Assembly (NCBI GenBank): GCA_963829505.1 | Contig: CAWHIL010000001.1 | Coordinates: 1,364,001 to 1,428,000 of the forward strand | DNA from: Roseiarcus sp963829505 | GTDB taxonomy: Bacteria > Pseudomonadota > Alphaproteobacteria > Rhizobiales > Beijerinckiaceae | DNA: 64,000 bases | Direction of reading: 5' to 3' | Shown here: piece by piece, positions 43,695 through 53,500 of the stretch | Position numbering within the stretch: position 1 is the first letter of the stretch | Layout: every line of letters begins with the position of its first letter | The notes under the pieces: model-generated | The model's input: only the letters and a program-made list of their open reading frames with translations | Told to the model about the DNA's origin: nothing | The model's database searches: none | Made by a program: the position numbers and the translations under genes

Positions 43695-44789
43695 CTAAAC
43701 GCGCTCGGGAAAGAGCGCCTTCAATCCTTCACGCGAGGCGGGCGCGACGCCGCGTTCGGTGATGAGGCCGGTGACGAGGCGGGCGGGGGTCACGTCGAAG
43801 GCGGGGTTGGCGGACGGGCTCCCCTCCGGGGCGATGCGCACGCGCGCGACCGTTCCGTCGGCGCTCAGGCCCTGCACGAACGCGACCTCGTCGGCCGAAC
43901 GCTCCTCGATCGGGATCTCCTTCACCCCGTCGTCAACCGTCCAGTCGATGGTCGGCGACGGCAGCGCGACATAGAACGGCACGCAATTGTCGTGCGCCGC
44001 AAGCGCCTTCAGATAGGTGCCGATCTTGTTGCAGACGTCGCCCCGCGCCGTCGTCCGATCCGTGCCGACGATGACCATGTCGATGAGACCGTGCTGCATG
44101 AAATGGCCGCCGGCGTTGTCGACGATCAGCGTATGGGGCGTTGCGTGCTGTACAAACTCCCACGCGGTGAGCGAAGCGCCTTGATTGCGCGGCCGCGTCT
44201 CGTCGACATAGACGTGAACCGGAACGCCCTCCTCCATCGCGCAATAGATCGGCGCCGTCGCCGTGCCGTAATCGACGGTCGCGAGCCAGCCGGCGTTGCA
44301 ATGGGTGAGGATGTTGACCGGCTCGCCCGGCTTTTTCGTCGCCGCGATCGTACGGAGGAGCTTAAGCCCGGCAAGACCGATCGCGCGGTTGATCGCGACG
44401 TCCTCGTCGGCGATCTCGGCCGCCTGCCGGTAGGCGGCCGCGGCGCGCAACGGCGGCGCGAGAGGGCGCAGCCGGCCCCTCATGGCGTCGAGCGCCCAGC
44501 GCAGGTTGATGGCGGTCGGGCGGGTGGCGTGCAGGCGATCCCAGGCCGCGTCGAGACTGGCGTCGCTCGGGTCTTCGCGCATGGCGAGCGCGACGCCATA
44601 GGCCGCGGCAGCGCCGATCAGCGGCGCGCCGCGCACCCACATCTCGCGGATCGCCGTCGCCGCTTCGCCGACATTGCGCAAACGGGCGATCCGAAATTCG
44701 TGCGGCAACCAGCGCTGGTCGATGATCTCGACGCTCCACCCGTCTTCAGCGAGCCAGATCGTGCGCGTGGCGCGTCCGTTCACCTTCAC
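43695..44789 (-). CDS. mtnA: Methylthioribose-1-phosphate isomerase (methionine salvage)
   Basis: The 364-residue enzyme converts methylthioribose-1-P to methylthioribulose-1-P. Landmarks are MWVRGAPLIGAAAAYG (about 50), the catalytic Cys in NILTHCNAGWLATVDYGTA (about 160), the catalytic Asp in MVIVGTDRTTARGDVCNKIGT (about 240) and VPFYVALPSPTID. The GTG at 44789 gives the standard N-terminus VKVNGRATRTIW, with GGAGG 11 bases upstream; the ATG at 44807 overlaps that GGAGG and is less likely. Open frame beyond this is a shadow. No other salvage gene is adjacent. Confidence 0.93.
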   Translation of the reverse strand: MKVNGRATRTIWLAEDGWSVEIIDQRWLPHEFRIARLRNVGEAATAIREMWVRGAPLIGAAAAYGVALAMREDPSDASLDAAWDRLHATRPTAINLRWALDAMRGRLRPLAPPLRAAAAYRQAAEIADEDVAINRAIGLAGLKLLRTIAATKKPGEPVNILTHCNAGWLATVDYGTATAPIYCAMEEGVPVHVYVDETRPRNQGASLTAWEFVQHATPHTLIVDNAGGHFMQHGLIDMVIVGTDRTTARGDVCNKIGTYLKALAAHDNCVPFYVALPSPTIDWTVDDGVKEIPIEERSADEVAFVQGLSADGTVARVRIAPEGSPSANPAFDVTPARLVTGLITERGVAPASREGLKALFPERV

Positions 44790-44898
44790 TTTTGAACATT
44801 CCTCCATTGAACCGGGAAGGCGGCTGATAGCATGCTCACGCCGGGAGGCGGAATAGACGCCGCGCATTGCGGCGCGTTGCGCCGGATTCGCGATCCCG

Positions 44899-44990
44899 CT
44901 AGAGCATTCGATGCCGAATGCTCTAGCTTCTTTGTTTTCCGCGCGCTTTTCGCGAAAAACCGGTATCCACTTTTTCGCCGCGCGCTCTAG
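44899..44990. repeat. CTAGAG...CTCTAG interspersed repeat, copy 1
   Basis: Bounded by CTAGAGCATTCG and CGCGCTCTAG, the element holds a hairpin GAGCATTCG..CGAATGCTC and the stretch CGCGAAAAACCGGTATCCAC. A reverse-orientation copy is at 55248-55353. This family is widespread in Hyphomicrobiales from memory. The surrounding spacer 44790-45037 has no gene. Confidence 0.85.
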
Positions 44991-45037
44991 CGTCGCAGGA
45001 AAAGACGCTCGGGGGCGCGTGCTGACGGGAGACGTCC

Positions 45038-46838
45038 ATGGACCGCAGGCGTTTTTTGCAGCTTGCCGCCTCGCTGCCGCTCGTCGGCCGGATGTTCGGC
45101 GGGCTCGCGAGGGCGGCCTCGCCCGGCGTTTCCCGTGTCCGGCCGGGCGACGCGAACTGGCCCTCCGACGATCTCTGGAAAGAGCTTCAGCACCGAACTC
45201 GAGGGCGAACTCATCCGAGTCGAGTCGCCGCTGACCGTCTGCGTCGGCGCGGCGGAGAACCTTTGCGCGCCGGTCTTCAAGGAACTCAAGAACCCGTATT
45301 ACCTCGGCGACGAACCCGGTCTGACGCAGTCGCTCGGCTGGGTCGGCGCGTGGACGTCGCAGCCGAGCCTCTATGCGGTCGCCGCGCAATCGACCGCCGA
45401 TGTCGTCGCGGCGGTCAATTTCGCGCGGGCGAACAATCTGCGTCTCGTGGTGAAGGGCGGCGGCCACAGCTATCAGGGAACCTCGAACGCCGCGGATTCG
45501 CTGCTCGTCTGGACGCGCCGGATGCATGACATCGCGCTGCATGACGCCTTCGTCGGGGCGGGCTGCGAGGGGCAGGCTGAGCCGCAGCCGGCGGCATCGA
45601 TCGGCGCCGGCGCGATCTGGGCGCAGACTTACGACGCCGTGATCGTCAAGGGCGGCCGCTACGTCCAGGGCGGCGGCTGCCTGACGGTCGGCGTCGCAGG
45701 ACTGATCCAGGGCGGCGGCTTCGGCAGCCTGTCGAAGAAGTTCGGCATGGCGGGCGCCAACCTCATCGAAGCGGAGATCGTCGCCGCCGACGGATCGGTG
45801 AGGATCGCCAACGCCTGCACGAACCCGGATCTCTTCTGGGCTTTGAAGGGAGGCGGCGGCGGCTTCGGCGTGGTGACGCGCGTGACCATCCGGACGCACG
45901 AGGCTCCGGCCTATGTCGGCGGGGTTTTCGCGGAGGTCGCGGCGACGTCGGACGACGCCTATCGCCGCCTCGTCATGAGGATCATCGCGTTCTATCGCGA
46001 GGCTTTGTTCAACCCGGCCTGGGGCGAGCAGATCCGCTTCCGGCCCGGCCGCCGGGTCTCGATTGCGATGGTTTTCAATGGGCTCGATCAGCCGCAGGCG
46101 ACAGAAGTGTGGCGGCCGTTCTTCGATTTTGTCGCGGCTTCCCCGCAGGATTTCGTCGTCGCATCCAAACCGAGGATCCTCGCGGCGCCGGCGCAGGTCT
46201 TCTGGGACGCTTCCATCCTGCGGCGGATTCCCGGACTCGTGATCGGCGACGATCGGCCGGGCGCCTCCGCCGGCAACATCTTCTGGGCCGGCAACCTGGG
46301 CGAAACGGGCGTGGTCTGGCACGCCTATCAATCCACCTGGCTGCCGGCGGCGCTCCTCGAACCCGACCGGCTGCCGGAGCTTGCCGATGCGCTCGTCGTC
46401 GCGGCAGCGAAGCACGACGTTGAACTGCACTTCAACAAGGGGCTTGCCGGCGCCTCGGCGGACGCCATCGCGACGGCAAAGGAGTCGGCGACCAACCCGG
46501 CGGTGACCGAGGCCTTCGCCCTCGCCATCGCCGGGGCCTACGAGCAGCCCGCGTACCCGGGCGTCGCCGGACACGAGCCGGACGTCGAGGCGGCCCGGCG
46601 CGACGCAGCCGCGGTGACCGCCGCGATGGATGGGCTCCGCAAGCTCGCGCCCGCTCCCGCCTCCTATGTCTGGGAGACCGACTATTTCGAGGCCGACTGG
46701 CAGACCGCCTTCTGGGGCGACAATTACGCGAGGCTCCGCGCCGTCAAGCAGAAGTACGATCCGGACGGCCTCTTCTTCCTGCACCACGGCGTCGGCAGCG
46801 AGGACTGGAGCGCGGACGGATTCACCCGGACCGGATAG
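45038..46838 (+). pseudogene. Exported FAD-linked oxidase (berberine-bridge type), one frameshift
   Basis: The N-terminus MDRRRFLQLAASLPLVGRMF is a twin-arginine signal. After ~50 residues the frame changes near 45190 by one extra base and continues to 46838. The second part has the FAD-binding core (NLRLVVKGGGHSYQGTSNAADSLLVWT, YVQGGGCLTVGVAGLIQGGGFGSLSKKFG, LFWALKGGGGGFGVVT) and the C-terminal BBE domain (WQTAFWGDNYARLRAVKQKYDPDGLFF). Such periplasmic enzymes oxidise sugars or aromatic alcohols with oxygen. Only one lesion is seen in ~600 codons, so a recent mutation or a sequence error is equally likely. Confidence 0.85.
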
Positions 46839-46904
46839 ATTTATGGGCGCCGGGAAAATCCGCTAGACTGGGCCCCATGCCCTACAGCCCCGCCGACGCC
46901 CGCT

Positions 46905-47912
46905 ATGACTTCCATGCCCTACAATCGTTGCGGCCGCAGCGGCCTCAAGCTGCCGGCGGTGTCGCTGGGTCTGTGGCATAGTTTCGGCTTCAACCGCTCG
47001 CTCAATTCGATGCGGGCGATTCTCCGCGCCGCCTTCGACCTCGGCGTCACCCACTTCGATCTCGCCAACAACTACGGGCCGCCGCCGGGCTCGGCCGAAG
47101 TGAGCTTCGGCGAGATTCTGCAGAGCGACTTCCGCGGCCGCCGCGACGAGATCGTCATCTCGACCAAGGCGGGCTACGACATGTGGCAGGGGCCCTATGG
47201 CGAATGGGGAAGCCGCAAGCACCTTCTCGCCAGCCTCGACCAGAGCCTGAAGCGCATGCGGGTCGACACGGTCGATATCTTCTATTCGCATCGCTTCGAC
47301 CCCGGGACGCCGCTCGAAGAGACGATGGGCGCGCTCGATTCGGCGGTGCGCCAGGGCAAGGCGCTCTATGTCGGGATCTCGTCCTACAATTCGGCGCGCA
47401 CCCGCGAGGCGGCGGCGATCCTGAAGCGGCTCGGGACGCCGTGCCTGATCCACCAGCCGAGCTATTCGCTGGTCAACCGGTGGATCGAGACGGACGGCCT
47501 CCTCGACACGCTCGCCGACGAGGGGATCGGGGCGATCGTCTTCTCGCCCCTGGCGCAAGGGCTTCTCACCGACAAGTACCTGGACGGCGTGCCGGCCGAC
47601 AGCCGCGCGGCGGAAGCGCATTTCTTCAAGCCGGAGCTCATCAGGCCGGAGACGCTTGCGCACGTGCATGCGCTGAACGCGATCGCGAAGCGGCGCGGCC
47701 AGTCGCTGGCGCAGATGGCGATCGCCTGGGTCTTGCGCGACCGCCGGGTGACGAGCGCGCTGATCGGCGCGAGCCGGCCCGAGCACGTGGCGGATTGCGT
47801 GGCGGCGCTGAAGACGCCCGGTTTCTCGGCGGAGGAATTGAAGGAGATCGACCAGCACGCGGTCGAGGCCGGCGTCAACCTCTGGACGCGTTCGGCGGAA
47901 CTGAAGGCTTGA
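46905..47912 (+). CDS. Aldo/keto reductase (YghZ / L-glyceraldehyde-3-phosphate reductase-like)
   Basis: The 335-residue NADPH-dependent reductase carries the AKR tetrad elements: Asp in GVTHFDLANNYG (Asp and Tyr), Lys in ISTKAGYDMW and His in DIFYSHRFDP. Coenzyme motifs SPLAQGLLT and IGASRPEHV are also present. Homologues start about ten residues earlier; that stretch (MPYSPADARYDF) is encoded from 46877 but in another frame. One extra T near 46908 appears to have moved the start to 46905. The enzyme core is unaffected. Ribokinase follows 40 bases later, suggesting a carbohydrate role. Confidence 0.9.
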   Translation: MTSMPYNRCGRSGLKLPAVSLGLWHSFGFNRSLNSMRAILRAAFDLGVTHFDLANNYGPPPGSAEVSFGEILQSDFRGRRDEIVISTKAGYDMWQGPYGEWGSRKHLLASLDQSLKRMRVDTVDIFYSHRFDPGTPLEETMGALDSAVRQGKALYVGISSYNSARTREAAAILKRLGTPCLIHQPSYSLVNRWIETDGLLDTLADEGIGAIVFSPLAQGLLTDKYLDGVPADSRAAEAHFFKPELIRPETLAHVHALNAIAKRRGQSLAQMAIAWVLRDRRVTSALIGASRPEHVADCVAALKTPGFSAEELKEIDQHAVEAGVNLWTRSAELKA

Positions 47913-47952
47913 AGAGAAGCGCTCGCTTGAAGACGGGCAGGGAGGGGTTGGG

Positions 47953-48897
47953 ATGGCGAAGCGTCCGCGCATCGGCGTCGTGGGATCGAGCAACGTCGAC
48001 GTCGTGACCTATATCGGCCGCATGCCGGCGTGGGGCGAGACGATCTCGGCGCCGCGCTTCGAAATGAACTACGGCGGCAAGGGCGCCAATCAGGCCGTCG
48101 CCGCGGCGAAGCTCGGGGCCGAGGTCGTCATGGTGTCGAAGGTCGGCGACGACATGCTCGGCGAGGGCGTGCTCGGGAACTTCAGGGCCGCCGGCGTCGA
48201 CACGCGGCATGTCGGCGTGGTGGCGGGCCAATCGACCGGCACGGCGACCATCCTCGTGAACGAGGCGGGCGAGAACCTCATCCTGATCGTCAAGGGCGCA
48301 AACGGCGACCTTACCCCCGCCGACGTCGCCGCCGCGGCCGACGATCTCGTCGCCTGCGATCTCATCCTCCTGCAGCTCGAGGTCCCGCTCGAGACCGTCA
48401 CCGCCACGCTCGAGCTTGGGCGGCGGCGCGGCGTGAGGACAATGCTCAATCCGGCGCCGGCGGTTCAGACCCTCGACCGCGACAAGGCGCGGCTCGCGAC
48501 CTTCATCGCGCCGAACGAGACGGAACTCGCCATCCTCACCGGCATGTCCGTCGAGAGCGAGGAGGAGATCGCCGCCGCGGCCAGGCGTCTCGTCGGCGAC
48601 GCAGGCCAGACCGCGATCGTGACGCTCGGCGCGCGTGGCGCGCTCGTCGCGACGCCGGCCGGGCTGCGGCGCGTGCCCCCGGTCAAGGTCGCGGCGGTCG
48701 ACACCACCGGCGCCGGCGACGCCTTCATCGGCAGCTTCGCCCGCTATCTGGCCTCTGGCCTCGACCTCGACGCAGCGCTCGAGCTCGCTTCGCTCTACGC
48801 CGCGGATTCGGTGACCAAGCTCGGGGCGCAGAAGGCTTACGCGACCGAGGCCGAATTCGAGAAGGTCCGCGCGAACGCCAGCGCAGCGGCGCGCTGA
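47953..48897 (+). CDS. rbsK: Ribokinase (PfkB family)
   Basis: The 314-residue sugar kinase phosphorylates ribose or a similar pentose. Signature 1 NYGGKGANQAVAAAKLGA (about residue 39) and signature 2 VDTTGAGDAFIGSFARYLASG (about 250, catalytic Asp in GAGD) are both intact; N-terminal VVGSSNVDVVTYIGRMPAWGETI fits ribokinase. AAPNETE-type segment IAPNETELAILTG is present. It lies 40 bases after the aldo/keto reductase and is convergent with the SIS isomerase. A sugar ABC transporter ~8 kb away may supply its substrate. Confidence 0.9.
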   Translation: MAKRPRIGVVGSSNVDVVTYIGRMPAWGETISAPRFEMNYGGKGANQAVAAAKLGAEVVMVSKVGDDMLGEGVLGNFRAAGVDTRHVGVVAGQSTGTATILVNEAGENLILIVKGANGDLTPADVAAAADDLVACDLILLQLEVPLETVTATLELGRRRGVRTMLNPAPAVQTLDRDKARLATFIAPNETELAILTGMSVESEEEIAAAARRLVGDAGQTAIVTLGARGALVATPAGLRRVPPVKVAAVDTTGAGDAFIGSFARYLASGLDLDAALELASLYAADSVTKLGAQKAYATEAEFEKVRANASAAAR

Positions 48898-48919
48898 GGC
48901 GCAGTAGGCGGCCTGCGTA

Positions 48920-49483
48920 TCACTCGAGGTTGGTGTGGCGCGCCCGCATCGTCTCGGGGGTTTCCCTGAAGCGGGGGCGGAGCTTCAGGATCGCGAGTTC
49001 GAAGGCGATCATCTGCGCCGTTTCGAACAGCGATCCCATCGGCAGCACGGAGAGCTTGCCGCCCTTGTCGTTCGCCATGGTCTGAGCGGGGATGAGAGTC
49101 ACGACGTCGACGCGACGGGCCAGTTCGCCCTTCGGCTGCGCGGTGACGAGGGCGGTGCGCGCGCCCGCCTCGCGGGCGATCCCGACCAGCGTTCGGGCGG
49201 TGCCGAGGTCGCCGGGGCCGGCGGATACGATCAGGAGATCGCCGGGGCCAACGGCGGGCGCGGTCATGTCGCCCCAGACCGCGACGTCGCGGCCCATGTG
49301 GAAGAGGCGCATGGCGAAGCCGCGCATCATGAGGCCCTCGCGGCCGAGGCCGAAGACGACGATGCGCCTGGCTTTGACGATCTCTTCGATCAGGCCGTCG
49401 AGCGCGTCGTCGGCCATCGCCGAAAACACGCCCTCGAGGTCTTTGAGCGCGCCTTCGCCAAGCGTGCGCAAGGTTTCGGTCAT
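48920..49483 (-). CDS. SIS-domain sugar-phosphate isomerase
   Basis: The 187-residue single SIS domain resembles 6-phospho-3-hexuloisomerase (PhiA/HxlB). The phosphosugar loop reads IVVFGLGREGLMMRGFAMRLFHMG, then DLLIVSAGPGDLGTARTLVGIA, ALVTAQPKGELARRVD and MGSLFETAQMIAFELAI. ATG 49483 has GGAGGAAG just upstream. Neighbouring ribokinase and transporter genes support a role in sugar metabolism. Phosphoheptose isomerase is less likely given the length and sequence. Confidence 0.8.
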   Translation of the reverse strand: MTETLRTLGEGALKDLEGVFSAMADDALDGLIEEIVKARRIVVFGLGREGLMMRGFAMRLFHMGRDVAVWGDMTAPAVGPGDLLIVSAGPGDLGTARTLVGIAREAGARTALVTAQPKGELARRVDVVTLIPAQTMANDKGGKLSVLPMGSLFETAQMIAFELAILKLRPRFRETPETMRARHTNLE

Positions 49484-49673
49484 CGTCTTCCTCCCGTTTC
49501 GCGGTGGCGAGTCTAGCGAGGAGAGCCGGGTCTCAAAAGGGCCGAGGACGGCCTGAGGGTCTGGTGGCGAACGCCCCGGAATGAGCGCCGGCCTCGCAGC
49601 CCCGCCATGGCCCCGCGCTTTGTTGTTTTCGCGCAACAGGTTGCATGGAAAAGGTTGGAAACGCGTCCAATTG

Positions 49674-49698
49674 CGGCAAAAATGCTTGCATTTTGCGG
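49674..49698. promoter_or_regulatory. Inverted repeat upstream of the FecR/autotransporter operon
   Basis: GCGGCAAAAATGC and GCATTTTGCGGC form a near-perfect inverted repeat around a TT centre, about 55 bases before the FecR start. It could be an operator or the stem of a 5' leader hairpin. No other palindrome of this quality is in the 267-base spacer. Confidence 0.45.
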
Positions 49699-49750
49699 CG
49701 GCGACGTGGAGGTAGTTGTCACAGGTTCACGTAGCCTAAAGGGGGCGATC

Positions 49751-50515
49751 GTGAGGTTCGTTCGAGCCATTGCGTTCGTTGCGCTTGCGGTCGTGGTGAC
49801 GCAAGCGCCGGGGGCGCGCGCACAGCAGCACATCGGCTCGACGGTCGATTCGCAAAACCTCGTCTTCCGCGAACTGTCCGGCGCGTCGGGTCCGCTCGCC
49901 GTCGGCGACGACGTCTTCCGCAGCGAGGTGGTGCGCACGGGAGAGGATTCGCGCGCCAAACTCGTCTTCCTCAATTCGACCAATCTCGCCGTCGGACCGA
50001 CTTCGCGCGTGACGCTCGACGAGTTCGTCTATTCGGATTCCACCAGCGCCCAGAAGGTGACGATCAATCTCGCCAAGGGCGTGTTCCGTTTCACGACCGG
50101 CGCCCTCGACAAGAAGGCTTACGAAATCAAGACGCCGACCACCTCGATCGGCGTGCGCGGCACCGTCCTCGACATCAATTCGCGCAGCGCCCAGTCGCGC
50201 GTGACGCTGGTCGAGGGCAAGGCGCTCGTCTGCCCACGGCGCGCCGGGGTCACCTTCGAGCAGCAGTTGCGCAATTGTTCGAGCGACGCGCCGCATGGGG
50301 CGCGCTGCGACTGCGTCGATCTCGCCCACGCCGGGCAAACCGCGCTGGTCAGAAAGAGCGCGGGCGGGGCGATCCAGGCGACCCTCAGTTCGACGCCGGT
50401 CGACGTCGCCGGGCTCTGCACCGGGGCGATCTGCGCGCCGGTGCAATACGCGTCCGCCAGCCCCGGCGCGCCGGGCGGCGGCGGATTTCCGGCGGGCGCG
50501 CTATGCGGGAAGTAG
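49751..50515 (+). CDS. FecR-domain exported protein, cysteine-rich C-terminus
   Basis: The 254-residue protein has a Sec signal (VRFVRAIAFVALAVVVTQ, cleavage after ARA near residue 25). A FecR domain follows (VGDDVFRSEVVRTGEDSRAKLVFLNSTNLAVG, then TPTTSIGVRGTVLDINS). About 60 C-terminal residues hold eight cysteines (including CDC and CTGAIC). FecR domains of this stand-alone exported kind often precede large surface proteins. I take the GTG at 49751 as start, with GGGGG just ahead. The last 13 bases contain the start of the autotransporter, so the two are translationally coupled. It probably acts in the periplasm on that partner. Confidence 0.85.
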   Translation: MRFVRAIAFVALAVVVTQAPGARAQQHIGSTVDSQNLVFRELSGASGPLAVGDDVFRSEVVRTGEDSRAKLVFLNSTNLAVGPTSRVTLDEFVYSDSTSAQKVTINLAKGVFRFTTGALDKKAYEIKTPTTSIGVRGTVLDINSRSAQSRVTLVEGKALVCPRRAGVTFEQQLRNCSSDAPHGARCDCVDLAHAGQTALVRKSAGGAIQATLSSTPVDVAGLCTGAICAPVQYASASPGAPGGGGFPAGALCGK

Positions 50516-53500
50516 GGCAAAGGGTCGTGAGGCGCGCGCGACCGGCCTCGATCGTCGGGGCGGTCTTCGCCGCGCTGGCCGCCTCGTCGAGCGGCGCCCT
50601 CGCCGACTGCACCTTCCTGGGTTCCGGCGGCGTGCAGGCGGCGGCGGCCGAGACCTGCAACTTCTTTGGCGCCTTCGCCACCACCGGCAACGGCCAGATT
50701 GCCGGCCAGGCAACTCGCCTCGGCGTGTTGAACGCCCTCCCGGGCGAGGGAGAGCCGTCCTACTCGACCACCGGCGTCGGGGCCAACGCCATTCAGGCGG
50801 ACTCGGGCGGCTCCGTCGTCATCACGCCGGATGCGGAGAGCGTCGGAACGGTTTCGACGACCGGCCAAAGCAGCATCGGCCTCTACGCGACTGGAACGGG
50901 TACGAGCGAGAGCGGGACGGTCGCCTCGTCGATCAACGCGCAGAACGTCGACGTGACGACCGCGGGCGTGGGCGCGACCGGCGTCCTGGCGGAAGCGGGC
51001 GCGGCCGTCACCATGGACGGCGGTTCGATCATGACGTCGGCGAACGCCTCCTACGCCGCGGTCGCCCATTCCGGCGGCACGATCAGCCTGACGGACGTTA
51101 CGATCACGACGACCGGAAACGGTTCGGGGGGCTTGGGGATCAACGGCGCGGGCTCCGAGATCGACGCGACCGGCGTCAGCATCACGACCAGCGGCGCTTA
51201 CGACGCGACGTCGGGCCAGCATTCCTACGGCGTCTACAACGGCCCGTACCAGAGCTTCACGAGCGGCGGCGTCGCCAAGCTGACCGATACGTCGGTCTCC
51301 ACCGGCGGCGTGTCGATGTTCGGCGTTCTGACGTCGACCGGCGGGACGACGACGATTCTCGGCGGTTCGGTCACGACGACAGGCGCGAACGCCAACGCCG
51401 TGCAGTCGACTGACGGCGGCAGCACGACGATCGGCCTCGACGCGGACAACGTCGCCACGACGATCTCGACCAGCGGCGCGAGCGCCTCCGGCGTCGTCGC
51501 CTACAATGGCGGCGTCGTCAAAGTGACCGGCGCGACGATCGGCACGACCGGAGCAGGCGCGGCGGGGCTCGGCGTGAACGGCTCGGGCTCGTCGTTGACG
51601 GCGACCGGCGTCACCGTCACGACCCAGGGCGGGCTCGATTCCGCGACGGGCGGCTACGCCGTCGGCGCCTACAACGGACCCTACGGGACACTGACGTCCG
51701 GCGGGACGCTCTCGCTCACGAATTCGTCGATTTCGACCAGCGGAACCGGAGACAGCGGCGTCGTGACCGGCGCCGGCGGAACGACGACAATCAGCGGCGG
51801 CTCGGTCTCGACCACCGGCGACGACGCCAGGGGCCTTCATGCGACCGGCGCCGGGGCGAGCATCGCGACCTCGAACGGGACGACCGTCTCGACCAGCGGC
51901 GCGGCCGCCGTCGGCGTTCAGGCGGACGCCGGCGGCCAGGTCACGCTGAGCGGCGGCACGGTGGCGACGACGGGGGACGGGGGAAGCTGGGGCCTCTACG
52001 CCACCGGCGCGGGGTCGGCGATCAGCGCGACCGGCGTCGCCGTCACGACCTCGGGGGCCGACGACGAAAGCGGCAATCGAGCGCTCGGCGCCTATGCGCT
52101 CAACGGCGCCTCGCTCACGCTCACCAACACCACGATCGCGACCTCGGGCGGCGACGCCTACGGACTGGAGGTCGGCTCGGGAGCGAGCGCAACCGTCACC
52201 GGCGGTTCGGTGTCGACCTCGACGGACGGCGCCATCGCCGTTCTGGCGACCGGAACGGGCTCGACGATTTCGATGTCGGACGGAACGACGGTCACCACCA
52301 CGGGCAACGGCGCCGTCGGCGTCCTTTCGGACGGCGGGGCGGCGGTCACGCTGAACGGGACCGTGATCACGACCGGCGGGGGCGAGGGCGGGGGCGTCGA
52401 CGCCTACGGCGCGCAGGCGCAGGGCGGATCGAGCATCACCCTGACCAACGGCTCGGTCACGGTTTACGGCGACGGAGCGACCGGCCTCTCCTCGATCGGC
52501 GCCGGGTCTTCGGTCACCGCGACCGGAACCTCTGTCACGACCCACGGCAATCTCGACAAGTCGGGCGGACAGGCGATCGGCGCGCTCGCCGACAGCGCCG
52601 GGGTTCTCAGCCTCACCAATGTGACGATCGTGACGACGGGCACGCAGGCGCACGGTGTGGCGGCTCTGGACGGCGGAACGGTCACCGTCTCGGGAGGATC
52701 GATCTCGGTCGGCGGAACCGACGCGGACGGCGTGCTCTCCAACGGCGCCGGCTCGGTGCTTTCGATATCGGGCGGAACGACGATCACGAGCACGGCGACG
52801 CCCGACCTCAACAGCATTCAGGGCGCCCGCGTCGACAATTACGGAATGCTGAACCTGACGGACGTCACGATCTCGACCTCGAGCGCAGGAGTCGCGGGCG
52901 TCGGCGTGGCGACCAACGGAACCGCCAATCTCGACGGCGTAACGGTGACGACGACCGCCGCCGGCGCGCACGGCCTCTATGTGACGGGCGCCGGCTCGAC
53001 GGCCAATCTGAGCGGGACCAATTCGTTCACGACCAGCGGCGGCGGCGCGGTTGGGATCTACGCGACCGCCGGCGGGATCGTGACCGCGACCGGCCAAACC
53101 AACGTAGCAACAGGAACGGGCCCGTTTTCGTACGGCGCCTGGGCGCAGGGCGAAGGCTCCCAAATCAATCTGAACGGGCCAGGCGCGTTCACGATCGCGG
53201 GCAGCGCGCTGGCGCTTTACGCCACGGACGACGGCGTCGTCACGACCACAGGCCCTCTCACCATCACGGTGACCGACAACGGCTTTGCCGGCGGCGCCGA
53301 GGCGGACTCCGGGGGAATCGTCAATATCGAGGGCGCAACGACGATTGCGCTGAATGCTGACAACGCCGGATTGTTCGCGACGGCCGGCGCCACGATCAAT
53401 GCGACCGCCGCTCTCACGATCACGGCGACCGGCGCCGGAAACGTGGGAGCGGAGGCGTTCGGCGAGGGCGCCGCGATCAATCTGGGCGGGCCGACGACGA

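Noticed and set aside
43695..46787. A single 1,030-residue protein containing MtnA
   Set aside because: The first two thirds are antisense shadow of the FAD oxidase; MtnA starts at 44789.
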